Source of the DNA: JALFST01 sp022779285 | GTDB taxonomy: Bacteria > Bacillota > Clostridia > Tissierellales > Peptoniphilaceae | Length of the DNA: 63,280 nt | Assembly: GCA_050313895.1 (NCBI GenBank) | Contig: JBNPMI010000012.1 | Strand: one strand, 5' to 3' | In this document: in pieces, positions 33,831-43,252 of the stretch | How positions within the stretch are numbered: position 1 is the first letter of the stretch | Layout of the letters: each line of letters opens with the position of its first letter | The notes under the pieces: generated by a model | What the model saw: the letters and a program-made list of their open reading frames with translations, nothing else | Database searches by the model: none | Told to the model about the DNA's origin: nothing | Translations under genes and position numbers: made by a program

Positions 33831-36011
33831 ATGATGGATCTGGAATCTTTAATTCAAGAAATTCAATCATACAATCCGGATTCGGATGAAGCTCTGATTC
33901 GACGCGCTTATCATTATGCCGAGGAGGCTCATAAAGGGCAAAAACGAAATTCCGGAGAGGCATATATCATTCATCCGCTGCACGTGGCATATATTCTGGC
34001 GCAGCTCAATATGGATGATGCAACGATATGTGCAGGACTTTTGCATGATGTTCTGGAAGATACCGGCGTGTCTGAGGATCAAATGCGCGAGGACTTTGGT
34101 GACGAAATTACAACCCTGGTAGACGGCGTTACAAAGCTCAAGCAATTGCAGTCCAAATCCAAGGTGGAAAACCAGGTTGATAATTATCGCAAGATGGTAA
34201 TGGCAATGGCCAACGACATTCGTGTGATCATTGTCAAATTGGCGGACAGACTTCACAATCTTCGAACACTGGATTATAAAGATCGTGCAAAGCAGATTGA
34301 AAAGGCAAAGGAAACCATAGAAATTTATGTTCCGATTGCGCATCGTCTTGGTATTTCCAAGATTAAATCGGAGCTGGAGGATCTGTGTCTGAAATATCTG
34401 GATCCGGATGCGTATTATGAGGTTTCCGATCTTGTTCACAAAAAGCTCGAAGATCGTCAGGAATATATTCAGGCCATTATCAAGGACCTCAGCGATAAAA
34501 TTCGCGAATTCGACATTCCCTTCGAAATTACCGGACGACCGAAGTCACTTTATTCGATCTATGAAAAAATGTATCATCAGAATAAAACCTTTGATCAAAT
34601 TTTCGATGTCTCTGCGATTCGAGTTATCGTTGAGACTGTAAAGGATTGCTATTCCGTATTGGGGCTGGTGCATACCATGTGGAAGCCCATTCCGAAACGG
34701 TTTAAGGACTATATTGCAATGCCGAAGCCGAACATGTATCAGTCCCTGCATACCACGGTGCTTGGGCCGGGCGGAGAAACGTTCGAGGTACAGATTCGTA
34801 CTCGTGAGATGCATCAGACTGCAGAATACGGGATTGCAGCACATTGGCAATATAAAGAAGGAAAAAGCAAAAAATCGGATTTTGATCAAAAGCTGACATG
34901 GGTCCGTCAGCTTATGGAGTGGCAAAAAACCACAACCGATTCCAATGAATACATGGAAACCCTCAAGGGTGATTTTTTCACGGACGAGGTTTATGTATTT
35001 ACCCCGAAAGGCGATGTATTTGAGTTGCCAAGAGGCTCAACTCCGATCGATTTTGCATACCACATACACTCCGCAGTTGGAAACAAGTGTGTAGGTGCAA
35101 AGGTGGACGGACGCATTGTGCCGCTGGATTATCGCCTGGAAAACGGGAATATCGTGGAAATCATCACCTCCAAAAATTCGGTGGGTCCCTCAAGAGATTG
35201 GCTGAAAATTGCTCAAAGTCCATCTGCGAAAAATAAAATACGGCAGTTTTTCAAGCATAAAAACCGCGAGGAAAATGAGCAGGTCGGACGCGATATGATT
35301 GTGGCGGATCTGCGAAAAGACGGATACCGCCCGAATGAGCTTCTGACACCGGAGGCGATGGAAAATGTGATTGCGCGCATGAGCTTTTCTTCTGCTGAGG
35401 ACCTTTTTGCGGCGATCGGATTCGGGTCGCAGTCCATCGGCAGTGTCACGACAAAGCTTAAGGAGTTTTATAACGAAAAGCAGGCGAAGGCTGCCTTGGA
35501 TTTGCAGGATGAGGAGAATTCCGAGAGTGCTGTGCACGAGAAAACGACATCTCATGTACGCGATGAAGCCATTCGTATTCGAGGAGATGATGTCTCCAAT
35601 CTACAAATTAAGCTGGCACGCTGCTGCTCTCCCGTTCCCGGAGATCCCATTACCGGATATATTACGAAGGGACATGGAATTTCCGTCCATCGCAGTGATT
35701 GTGTCAATATCCTGCATACGAAAACGCCGGAGAGATTGATACGGGTCGAGTGGGATCAGACTACCGAATCAAAGTTCTATGCGACGATTCATATTCTGGC
35801 AGTAAATCATCCCGGATATCTGGCTTCTGTCATTGAGATGATTACCAAAATGAAGCTCAATATCGAGAGCGTTAACGCCTTCCCCAATGCGGATCGGACG
35901 CATCGAATCACACTTACCGTACAGATTGCGGATGTGGATCAGGTTGAGGAGCTGATGACAAAAATCCGTTCGTTGAAGGATACAATCAATGTTTATCGTG
36001 CAAATGCATAA
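33831..36011 (+). CDS. relA: RelA/SpoT bifunctional (p)ppGpp synthetase/hydrolase
   Basis: This enzyme makes and degrades the stringent-response alarmone. The 726-residue protein contains an HD hydrolase domain near 20-190 (AYIIHPLHVAYIL, GLLHDVLEDT), a synthetase domain near 235-350 (GRPKSLYSIYEKM, MPKPNMYQSLHTTVLG), a TGS domain near 390-450 (DEVYVFTPKGDVFELPRGSTPIDFAY) and a C-terminal ACT domain. An intact HD domain suggests both activities. AAGGAGG is two bases before the first ATG and five before a second in-frame ATG at 33834, which may be the true start. Confidence 0.96.
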   Translation: MMDLESLIQEIQSYNPDSDEALIRRAYHYAEEAHKGQKRNSGEAYIIHPLHVAYILAQLNMDDATICAGLLHDVLEDTGVSEDQMREDFGDEITTLVDGVTKLKQLQSKSKVENQVDNYRKMVMAMANDIRVIIVKLADRLHNLRTLDYKDRAKQIEKAKETIEIYVPIAHRLGISKIKSELEDLCLKYLDPDAYYEVSDLVHKKLEDRQEYIQAIIKDLSDKIREFDIPFEITGRPKSLYSIYEKMYHQNKTFDQIFDVSAIRVIVETVKDCYSVLGLVHTMWKPIPKRFKDYIAMPKPNMYQSLHTTVLGPGGETFEVQIRTREMHQTAEYGIAAHWQYKEGKSKKSDFDQKLTWVRQLMEWQKTTTDSNEYMETLKGDFFTDEVYVFTPKGDVFELPRGSTPIDFAYHIHSAVGNKCVGAKVDGRIVPLDYRLENGNIVEIITSKNSVGPSRDWLKIAQSPSAKNKIRQFFKHKNREENEQVGRDMIVADLRKDGYRPNELLTPEAMENVIARMSFSSAEDLFAAIGFGSQSIGSVTTKLKEFYNEKQAKAALDLQDEENSESAVHEKTTSHVRDEAIRIRGDDVSNLQIKLARCCSPVPGDPITGYITKGHGISVHRSDCVNILHTKTPERLIRVEWDQTTESKFYATIHILAVNHPGYLASVIEMITKMKLNIESVNAFPNADRTHRITLTVQIADVDQVEELMTKIRSLKDTINVYRANA

Positions 36012-36020
36012 GGAGATTTC

Positions 36021-36680
36021 ATGGAAATTATTCGAGCTTTGAATCCGATTGCGGAAGAAAATGCTTATTTGATTTGGGATGCAGCCACAAAAAAGGCAGT
36101 GATTGTGGATCCCGGTGCGCCTTCCGCATCCTTTGATCGAATCATTGCGGAAGAGAAACTGATACCGGAAATGATCCTTCTGACGCATGGCCATTTTGAT
36201 CATATTGGCGGAGCGGATTATTATAGAAACAAATTTGCGATTGAAGTATGGATTCATGGCGATGACCGGAGGCTCATTGAGGATCCGTATATGAACGGTT
36301 CGGAATCCCTGATGGGGGAAGCACTCAGCGCCACAGCGGATCATTTTTTTGAGGAAGGTGACGTCCTCAGTTCCCTGGAATTTCGCGTAATTCATACTCC
36401 CGGTCATACTGCCGGCTGTTCTTGCTTTCAGATCGGTTCGGTGCTTTTTTCGGGCGATACTCTTTTTCAGGGAAGCGTCGGCAGATGGGATTTACCGACA
36501 GGGGATGTGCACATGTTAATGCACAGCATACAAAAATTAATGGATATGCCGGCACAGCTTACGGTTTATCCGGGTCACGGCCCTTCCACGTCGATCGAAA
36601 AGGAACGGCAAACAAATTCTTTTTATCAAATGATGCAGCGTGTCAAGCTCAATCGCTCGCGCATTCAAGGAGGTCACTGA
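36021..36680 (+). CDS. MBL-fold hydrolase (glyoxalase II-like, YcbL type)
   Basis: A 219-residue metallo-beta-lactamase-fold hydrolase. The metal site is clear: LTHGHFDHIGG near 54, HTPGHTAGCSCF near 132 and SGDTLFQGSVGRWD near 149, with a late His in VYPGHGPSTSIE. Small enzymes of this group often sit after relA in Bacillota and hydrolyse thioesters such as S-lactoylglutathione analogues, but the physiological substrate is unproven. Its stop overlaps the aspS ATG by one base. Confidence 0.85.
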   Translation: MEIIRALNPIAEENAYLIWDAATKKAVIVDPGAPSASFDRIIAEEKLIPEMILLTHGHFDHIGGADYYRNKFAIEVWIHGDDRRLIEDPYMNGSESLMGEALSATADHFFEEGDVLSSLEFRVIHTPGHTAGCSCFQIGSVLFSGDTLFQGSVGRWDLPTGDVHMLMHSIQKLMDMPAQLTVYPGHGPSTSIEKERQTNSFYQMMQRVKLNRSRIQGGH

Positions 36681-38470
36681 TGGATATCATGCAAAATCAT
36701 AAGCGCACTCATTATTGCGGTACGCTTCGTAGGGAGCAGATCGGAACGATTGTAACCGTGATGGGATGGGTGCAGAAAATCAGAGATTTAGGCTCTTTAG
36801 CTTTTATCGATTTGCGTGATCGCAGCGGCATCGTTCAAGTGGTGGTCAGCCAGGAGACTGCGCCTGACTTATATGAAAAAGCCAATTCCGTGCGGTCGGA
36901 ATATGTGATTTGTGTTGTCGGTCGTGTCAGGGAGAGATCCTCAAAAAATCCGGAGCTCCCAACGGGAGATATTGAAATCGACGCACAGGAATTTTTTATT
37001 CTTGACAAGGCGAAAACACCGCCAATCTATATCAAGGATGATGACAGCGTGAAGGAAGAGATGCGGTTAAAATATCGTTATCTGGATTTGCGCAAGCCCC
37101 GGATGCAGAAAATGCTTGAAGATCGTGCAGAAATTACCCGTCTGTTTCGCGAATTCCTGCACAGCGAGCATTTTATTGAGGTGGAAACTCCATTTTTGGG
37201 AAAACCGACTCCGGAGGGAGCGCGTGATTACCTCGTACCGTCTCGAGTCAATCCCGGAAAGTTTTATGCTTTACCGCAAAGTCCTCAGCTTTATAAGCAG
37301 TTGTTGATGGTGGGCGGTACGGATCGTTATTATCAAATTGCGAGATGCTTCCGGGATGAGGATCTGCGTGCAAATCGCCAACCGGACTTCACACAGGTCG
37401 ACATTGAGATGTCTTTTGTCGATATGGAAGATGTCTTAGCGATGAATGAACGACTGATGGCACATATTTTCCGCGAATTCAAAGGCATTACATTGGAAAC
37501 ACCGTTTCGGCGGATGAGCTATGACGATGCCATGTCAAATTATGGAACGGATAAACCTGACCTGCGGTATGGCTTTCACATTCATGAGATCAAGGAAATC
37601 GCTCAAAAAACCGATTTTCCGATTTTTCAATCGGCGATACAAGCAGGCAATTCGATATTTGCCATCAATTTTGACGGACTCGCCTCGGCATATGCCCGGA
37701 AAAAATTGGACGCTCTTGTCAGCTATGCAAAGGGAATCGGAGCATCGGGTCTCCTATGGGTAAAAAATGAGGGAGGGAAAATTTCCTCAAGCTTCAATAA
37801 ATTCCTGACGGCAGATGTGGAGCATTATTTACAGAATGCGCTTCATTTTCAGGATGGGGATTTGGTGTTGATGATGGTTGGTGATCGCGATCATACGCTT
37901 CCTCTTATGGGCTCCTTGCGCGTGACGGTAGCGAATGAAAATTTGAAGCTGGATCCGAATCAGTATGCGATTACATGGATTGTGGATTTTCCGATGTTTG
38001 AATATTCTGAAGAGGAAGGGCGTTATGTCGCAAAGCATCATCCGTTTACAGCGCCGAAGGATGAAGATATCTCGCTTTTACAGACGCATCCTGAAAAGGT
38101 GCGTGCTAAGGCATATGATATCGTCATCAATGGTGATGAGCGTGGCGGAGGATCCATTAGAATTCATAATGCTGATTTGCAGAATCAAATTTTTGAAATA
38201 CTCAAATTATCCGAGGATGAGATCCGAAACCGCTTCGGGTTCTTTGTTGAGGCCCTGCAATACGGCACGCCGCCGCATGGCGGGATTGCCTATGGCATGG
38301 ATCGATTTGTGATGATGCTTTTGGGAATCGACAATATTCGCGATGTGATTGCTTTCCCGAAAACACAAACCGCAACGGATCTGATGAGCGATGCTCCCAC
38401 TACGGTGGATCAGAAACAGCTAAATGAGCTGCAAATTCGCTTGATTGAGGAAGAGCAGGAGAAAAAATGA
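36680..38470 (+). CDS. aspS: Aspartyl-tRNA synthetase
   Basis: AspRS charges tRNA-Asp, whose gene is at 25769. The 596-residue bacterial-type protein has an OB-fold anticodon domain (GWVQKIRDLGSLAFIDLRDRSG), class II motifs (ARDYLVPSRVNPGKFYALPQS, CFRDEDLRANRQPDFTQVDIE), a central GAD insertion and motif 3 GGIAYGMDRFVMMLLG near 530. I chose 36680 because AAGGAGG lies before it; the longer frame from 36422 is the shadow of the preceding gene. hisS, often its neighbour in clostridia, is not here. Confidence 0.97.
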   Translation: MDIMQNHKRTHYCGTLRREQIGTIVTVMGWVQKIRDLGSLAFIDLRDRSGIVQVVVSQETAPDLYEKANSVRSEYVICVVGRVRERSSKNPELPTGDIEIDAQEFFILDKAKTPPIYIKDDDSVKEEMRLKYRYLDLRKPRMQKMLEDRAEITRLFREFLHSEHFIEVETPFLGKPTPEGARDYLVPSRVNPGKFYALPQSPQLYKQLLMVGGTDRYYQIARCFRDEDLRANRQPDFTQVDIEMSFVDMEDVLAMNERLMAHIFREFKGITLETPFRRMSYDDAMSNYGTDKPDLRYGFHIHEIKEIAQKTDFPIFQSAIQAGNSIFAINFDGLASAYARKKLDALVSYAKGIGASGLLWVKNEGGKISSSFNKFLTADVEHYLQNALHFQDGDLVLMMVGDRDHTLPLMGSLRVTVANENLKLDPNQYAITWIVDFPMFEYSEEEGRYVAKHHPFTAPKDEDISLLQTHPEKVRAKAYDIVINGDERGGGSIRIHNADLQNQIFEILKLSEDEIRNRFGFFVEALQYGTPPHGGIAYGMDRFVMMLLGIDNIRDVIAFPKTQTATDLMSDAPTTVDQKQLNELQIRLIEEEQEKK

Positions 38471-38928
38471 AAAATAAGGCACTTGTGGTGAAAACAGAAA
38501 AAGATATGGCTGAGGTATTGGTGTATCGGGCTGAGGCGTGCGGTTCCTGTGACTCATGCAGTGCTTGTGACCAAAAGCCGCAAACACAGTGGGTACAGAA
38601 CCTCCTGCACGCCAAGGCAGGCGATTCTGTTTATGTGGAAATGAAAACGGAACAATTTCTGGGAGGTTTGCTCAAATTATACGGCCTGCCTCTTGTATTG
38701 TTTTTTGCAGGGATTGCGGCGGCTATGATCATCAGTGCGCAATTCGGCAAACAAAACGAGCTGATCGGTTTATTGGGAGGTTTTGCCGGTCTTGGAATTT
38801 ACGTGATCATTGCTCGTGTCATGGATCGAAAAATCGACCCGAAGACAATGATTCGAATGATTTCTTTTGCTCAGGCATCGAATGCTCAAGGATCTCAAAT
38901 CACCGATTCATGCTGTTCCACCCACTAA
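38467..38928 (+). CDS. RseC/MucC-like SoxR-reducing-system protein
   Basis: A 153-residue membrane protein of the RseC/MucC family. The N-terminal part has a cysteine cluster AEACGSCDSCSACDQ near 28-42 that may bind an iron-sulfur cluster, followed by two transmembrane helices (about 75-93 and 97-115). A second Cys pair ends the protein (DSCCSTH). In anaerobes such proteins occur with Rnf complexes; no Rnf genes are nearby, so the redox partner is unknown. It overlaps aspS by four bases. Confidence 0.8.
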   Translation: MKNKALVVKTEKDMAEVLVYRAEACGSCDSCSACDQKPQTQWVQNLLHAKAGDSVYVEMKTEQFLGGLLKLYGLPLVLFFAGIAAAMIISAQFGKQNELIGLLGGFAGLGIYVIIARVMDRKIDPKTMIRMISFAQASNAQGSQITDSCCSTH

Positions 38929-38952
38929 TTTATATTTTTTAAGGAGGCAAAC

Positions 38953-40194
38953 ATGCGCAGGGGAAGCTTAAAAGTAGAGGATGCTGCAATCTTTCAATGT
39001 ATTGAAAAAGAAAAAGAGCGTGAGGAAAATCATTTGGAACTGGTTGCTTCGGAAAATGATGTTTCTCCTGCTGTTATGCAAGCCATGGGCTCGGTTTTGA
39101 CAAACAAATATGCGGAGGGCTATCCCGGTGCTCGTTATTATGGCGGCTGTGAATATGTGGATGAGGTGGAAACCATTGCTATCGAACGATTGAAGAAAAT
39201 ATTCGGTGCGGAGCATGCCAATGTTCAGCCGCATTCCGGGTCAAGTGCTAATATTGCCGTTTATTTAAGTGTGCTGAAGCCGGGAGATTCCGTTTTAGGC
39301 ATGAATTTATCCGAAGGCGGACATTTAACACACGGATCCAAGGCAAATATATCCGGAAAATACTTTCATTTCACTTCCTACGGGGTGGATGCCGAAACGG
39401 GAAGGATTGATTATGATGCGGTTCGGAGATTGGCATTGGAAGCAAAACCGAAGCTGATTGTTGCCGGCGCCAGTGCTTATCCGAGAATTATCGACTTCGC
39501 TCGTTTCCGGAAGATTGCAGATGAGGTGGGGGCTTATCTTATGGTGGATATGGCGCATATTGCGGGGCTGGTAGCCTCAGGAGATCATCCGTCTCCGATT
39601 CCATATGCGGATTTTGTGACCTCGACAACGCATAAAACGATGCGTGGGCCGAGGGGTGCCTTCATCTTATGCAAAGAAGAGCACGCAAAGAAAATAGATA
39701 AGGCGGTTTTCCCGGGTTCTCAAGGCGGACCTTTGATGCATGTCATTGCGGCGAAGGCCGTTGCCTTCAAAGAGGCGCTTTCTGAAGAATTCATTGAGGA
39801 TCAGCATCAAACCGTACGCAATGCAAAGGCTATGGAAGAGCGTTTTGCGCAGCGTGGTATGAGCATGGTATCGGGAGGAACGGATAATCATCTGCTTTTG
39901 CTTGATGTTACGTCTGTCGGAGTCAATGGCAAGGAAGCAGAGGATCTTCTGGAACATGCGCATATCACTACCAATAAAAATGCCATTCCTCATGATCCGC
40001 TGGGTGTCAACATCAGCTCGGGAATTCGCATCGGTACTCCCGCCGTCACCACCAGAGGGCTGAAAGAGAAAGAATGCACACAGATAGCGGATATCATTGT
40101 GGATGTATTGACAAAAAAGCGTACTCCGGAAGATGCAAGAGAGGATGTATTGCAGCTTTGTAAAAAATTTCCTTTGTATAAGGAGGAGGGATGA
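38953..40194 (+). CDS. glyA: Serine hydroxymethyltransferase
   Basis: This PLP enzyme interconverts serine and glycine with tetrahydrofolate, supplying methylene-THF for ThyA. The 413-residue protein shows LVASENDVSPAVMQAMGS, NKYAEGYPGARYYGGCEYVD, MVDMAHIAGLVASGDHPSP and the PLP lysine in TSTTHKTMRGPRGAFI near 225. AAGGAGG precedes the ATG. It overlaps der by four bases. Confidence 0.98.
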   Translation: MRRGSLKVEDAAIFQCIEKEKEREENHLELVASENDVSPAVMQAMGSVLTNKYAEGYPGARYYGGCEYVDEVETIAIERLKKIFGAEHANVQPHSGSSANIAVYLSVLKPGDSVLGMNLSEGGHLTHGSKANISGKYFHFTSYGVDAETGRIDYDAVRRLALEAKPKLIVAGASAYPRIIDFARFRKIADEVGAYLMVDMAHIAGLVASGDHPSPIPYADFVTSTTHKTMRGPRGAFILCKEEHAKKIDKAVFPGSQGGPLMHVIAAKAVAFKEALSEEFIEDQHQTVRNAKAMEERFAQRGMSMVSGGTDNHLLLLDVTSVGVNGKEAEDLLEHAHITTNKNAIPHDPLGVNISSGIRIGTPAVTTRGLKEKECTQIADIIVDVLTKKRTPEDAREDVLQLCKKFPLYKEEG

Positions 40195-41513
40195 GCAGAC
40201 CTATTGTCAGCATTATCGGACGTCCGAATGTAGGAAAATCGACTCTTTTCAATCGTCTTGTGGGAAAACGGATTTCCATTACGGAGGATACTCCGGGTGT
40301 CACCAGAGATCGGCTATACCAGGAAGTGGAATGGCAGAACCGATATTTTTTGCTGATGGATACCGGGGGGCTGGAGCTCGGTTCTGACGATATTATGTCT
40401 CAGGAAATCGAAGCGCAGGTTGATATTGCAATAGAGACCAGCGATCTCATTCTTTTTCTGGTGGATGGTCAAAGCGGGGTGATGCCGCTTGATCATATGG
40501 TTGCCGATAAAATTCGCAAAGCAGGACGTGATTGCATCGTTGTCGTCAATAAAATCGATTCACACCATACGCCGGCATCGGTTTATGAATTTTATGAATT
40601 GGGCTTTGAGCTTATGAATGTAATCTCTGCGGAGCAGGGGTATGGGTTAGGAGATTTGCTGGACCTTGTTTTCGAGCATCTTCCGGATGACCAAGATGTG
40701 CAAAAGGAAAGCGATGCGCTGAAAATCTGTCTGATCGGCAAGCCCAATGTTGGAAAGAGTTCTCTTGTCAACAAGCTCTTAGGTGAGGAACGGATGATCG
40801 TCACGGACATTCCGGGCACTACGCGGGATGCGATCGATTCTTATTATGAACGTGACGGACAAGAGTATGTCATCATTGATACGGCGGGTCTTCGCAGACA
40901 GCGTTCCGTAGATACTCGTATCGAAAAGTATTCCATTTTGAGAACTCTTTCTTCCATCGATCGTGCCGAGCTATGCCTTTTCATGCTGGATGCCGCTGTC
41001 GGAGTCACAGATCAGGATGCTCGAATTGCAGGATATGCGCATGAAAGTCATAAAGCCTCCATTATTGTGGTCAATAAATGGGATTTGATCGAGAAGGACA
41101 CCAATACACAAAAGGAATATGAGGAAATGATTCGGCGCGAGCTTGCTTTTTTGGATTATGCTCCTATTCTTTTTGTCTCAGTAAAAACAGGACAGCGCAT
41201 TGATCGGCTTTTCCAAACAATTCAGCAGGTGAATGAAAATTATAGCTTTCGTATTCCTACAGGAACTCTCAACCAGCTGCTTCGAGATGCCACCTCGATG
41301 ACGCCCCCGCCGACGGATAAAGGAAAACGGCTGAAGATCTTCTATGCTCAGCAGGTTACGGCAAGACCTCCTAAAATCATCCTATATTGTAATGATCCGG
41401 AGCTTTTTCATTTTTCCTATCAACGGTATCTGGGAAATCAAATTCGGAAAAATTTTCCCTTTACAGGCGTTCCCTTACTGATTGAAATACGCAAACGAGA
41501 GGAGAGAAGATGA
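40191..41513 (+). CDS. der: Ribosome biogenesis GTPase Der (EngA)
   Basis: Der is a double-GTPase needed for 50S subunit assembly. The 440-residue protein has two G domains, each with its P-loop: GRPNVGKSTLFNRL near 10 and GKPNVGKSSLVNKL near 183, with DTPGVTRD, DTGGLE, NKID and DIPGTTRDAID, DTAGLRR, NKWD, plus a C-terminal KH-like domain (KIFYAQQVTARPPKIILYCN). It overlaps both neighbours by four bases. Confidence 0.98.
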   Translation: MSRPIVSIIGRPNVGKSTLFNRLVGKRISITEDTPGVTRDRLYQEVEWQNRYFLLMDTGGLELGSDDIMSQEIEAQVDIAIETSDLILFLVDGQSGVMPLDHMVADKIRKAGRDCIVVVNKIDSHHTPASVYEFYELGFELMNVISAEQGYGLGDLLDLVFEHLPDDQDVQKESDALKICLIGKPNVGKSSLVNKLLGEERMIVTDIPGTTRDAIDSYYERDGQEYVIIDTAGLRRQRSVDTRIEKYSILRTLSSIDRAELCLFMLDAAVGVTDQDARIAGYAHESHKASIIVVNKWDLIEKDTNTQKEYEEMIRRELAFLDYAPILFVSVKTGQRIDRLFQTIQQVNENYSFRIPTGTLNQLLRDATSMTPPPTDKGKRLKIFYAQQVTARPPKIILYCNDPELFHFSYQRYLGNQIRKNFPFTGVPLLIEIRKREERR

Positions 41514-43252
41514 AGTATGCTCTGATTGTTTTTCTATCGTATCTGATCGGGAGTCTTCCTTTTGCCTATATTTTCGGAAAAATATTTACGGGCAGGGACA
41601 TTCGAAAGCTCGGAAGCGGAAATTCCGGTTCTACCAATGCGCTGCGATCTTTTGGTGTTGCAATCGGCGGGCTCACCTTCCTATGTGATTTTGGAAAGGG
41701 AATTCTCGTCATCTTTCTTGCCAAAGCTCTTTCGCCCGGCAATCATTGGGCGATTGCTGCGGCGATGTTGTCCGTTGTGATCGGACATTGCTACTCCATC
41801 TTTTTAGGATTTCGGGGAGGCAAGGGTGTTGCGACGACCGCGGCGTTGTTGTTTCTGTTGGATTGGCGCCTATTTCTTGTAGTGATTCTGTGTTTTCTTG
41901 TCATTGTGGCGAGTACCAAATTCGTCTCGCTGGGAAGCATACTCTGCTCTTTATTAGGAGGAACGGCAGCGCTTTTTTTCCTTAGACAGCAATTTCCGGT
42001 CGGGCCGGCTCTTTTTCTGTGCGCGATTCTTATCGTATTTCGTCATAGAGAAAATATACAGCGCTTGCTTCATGGCAAAGAGAGCAAAATCGGAATCGGA
42101 AAATCAGGAAAGCCGAAAAGAAGGCAAAAAGCGGAAATAAGACCCAAGGAAGCTGTCAGAAACATTGTTTCAGAGGAAGCGGAGGAAAACCGAAACACAC
42201 AGATTCCCCGAAAAAAGTCAGCGAAAAAAAAGAAAAACAGGTTTTTTTTGATCATATGGATTCTTGCCTGTTTCGGAATTTTTACAGTATTTGCAACGCG
42301 ATATGCGTTTGCTTCTCCAAAAATCATACTTTCCAAGCCGGAAGAGCACATCATTCAGGAAAAGGGAAGGGGTGTATTTTATTTTCAGGAATATGCGCCC
42401 GCGATTTTTTTAGGAGAAAGCTTTTCTTCCTCGGAAATTCATACGGAGGAGCGTTATCGTGTCAACTCCGAGCTTGCGGATTTATCTGAAGAGCAATTGG
42501 CCCGAATTTCCAATGAAAATATGCGCCTACAGCATTGGAAGGAAAAGGAGGACATATCGAAGGATTTGTCCTTTCTCCGCAATAAGGCATATCTGGAAAT
42601 GCTGCTTCAAACAAAAAAACTCATCATGCCCTTTTCCGGTATGATTTCCTTTCAGCTGGACGGCCTGGAATCTCTTTATCGAGTCGAAAATCTGGCCATG
42701 CTGCTGCCGGAAGACATAGAGACGAATTTCAAGCAAACGCCGATGCAGGGGATCAAGTTTATTGATAACCGTCGTTTTTTTCTTGCCCTTTCGTTACCTT
42801 CCAAAAGCAGGGAAAGTGAATATGGTATCGGCCGCGAATATGTTTTGCATATCGATGAAGACGCTGTATTAAAGGGAAAGCTGAACAGCATAAAAACGGA
42901 TGAACATGGAAAAAAATTATTGGTTTTTTCCTTTGACGACGGATTTCAGCTGATACGAAACAAACGTTTTGCAGATGTGACGTTGGACGTGCAGAAAGCG
43001 GCCTCGTATTCCTTACCGATTGCAGCTGTCATGCGAGAGAATAAAAAATATTATTGTTATGTTGTCAATCGCTCCAATACCGCTGTCAAAACACAAGTTT
43101 TTCCAATCGATTCCGATTTGGAGCAAGGAATTTTTTATATAGCAGCAACACCTCCTAAGGAGGATACGGACTCCAAAAGCCGAAAAATAAAGCAATTTGA
43201 CGAGGTGTTGAAAAAGCCGGAGGGCGTGCAGGAGGGAGATCATATTCGATGA
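41510..43252 (+). CDS. plsY: PlsY acyltransferase fused to an HlyD-like extracellular domain
   Basis: Residues 1 to about 190 are glycerol-3-phosphate acyltransferase PlsY, which acylates G3P from acyl-phosphate: GSLPFAYIFGKI, KLGSGNSGSTNALRSFG, FDFGKGI-type segment and GHCYSIFLGFRGGKGVAT, with several membrane helices. PlsY normally stops there. Here a charged linker (about 195-243, KKSAKKKKNR) leads to another transmembrane helix (245-265) and a 310-residue extracytoplasmic region. In clostridia an HlyD-like membrane protein often precedes ylmE and sepF at this locus, and the C-terminal part resembles it. The frame is continuous over 580 codons, with no frameshift. Residues 270-580 are a weaker match, so that function is inferred from location. 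Confidence 0.8.
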   Translation: MKYALIVFLSYLIGSLPFAYIFGKIFTGRDIRKLGSGNSGSTNALRSFGVAIGGLTFLCDFGKGILVIFLAKALSPGNHWAIAAAMLSVVIGHCYSIFLGFRGGKGVATTAALLFLLDWRLFLVVILCFLVIVASTKFVSLGSILCSLLGGTAALFFLRQQFPVGPALFLCAILIVFRHRENIQRLLHGKESKIGIGKSGKPKRRQKAEIRPKEAVRNIVSEEAEENRNTQIPRKKSAKKKKNRFFLIIWILACFGIFTVFATRYAFASPKIILSKPEEHIIQEKGRGVFYFQEYAPAIFLGESFSSSEIHTEERYRVNSELADLSEEQLARISNENMRLQHWKEKEDISKDLSFLRNKAYLEMLLQTKKLIMPFSGMISFQLDGLESLYRVENLAMLLPEDIETNFKQTPMQGIKFIDNRRFFLALSLPSKSRESEYGIGREYVLHIDEDAVLKGKLNSIKTDEHGKKLLVFSFDDGFQLIRNKRFADVTLDVQKAASYSLPIAAVMRENKKYYCYVVNRSNTAVKTQVFPIDSDLEQGIFYIAATPPKEDTDSKSRKIKQFDEVLKKPEGVQEGDHIR

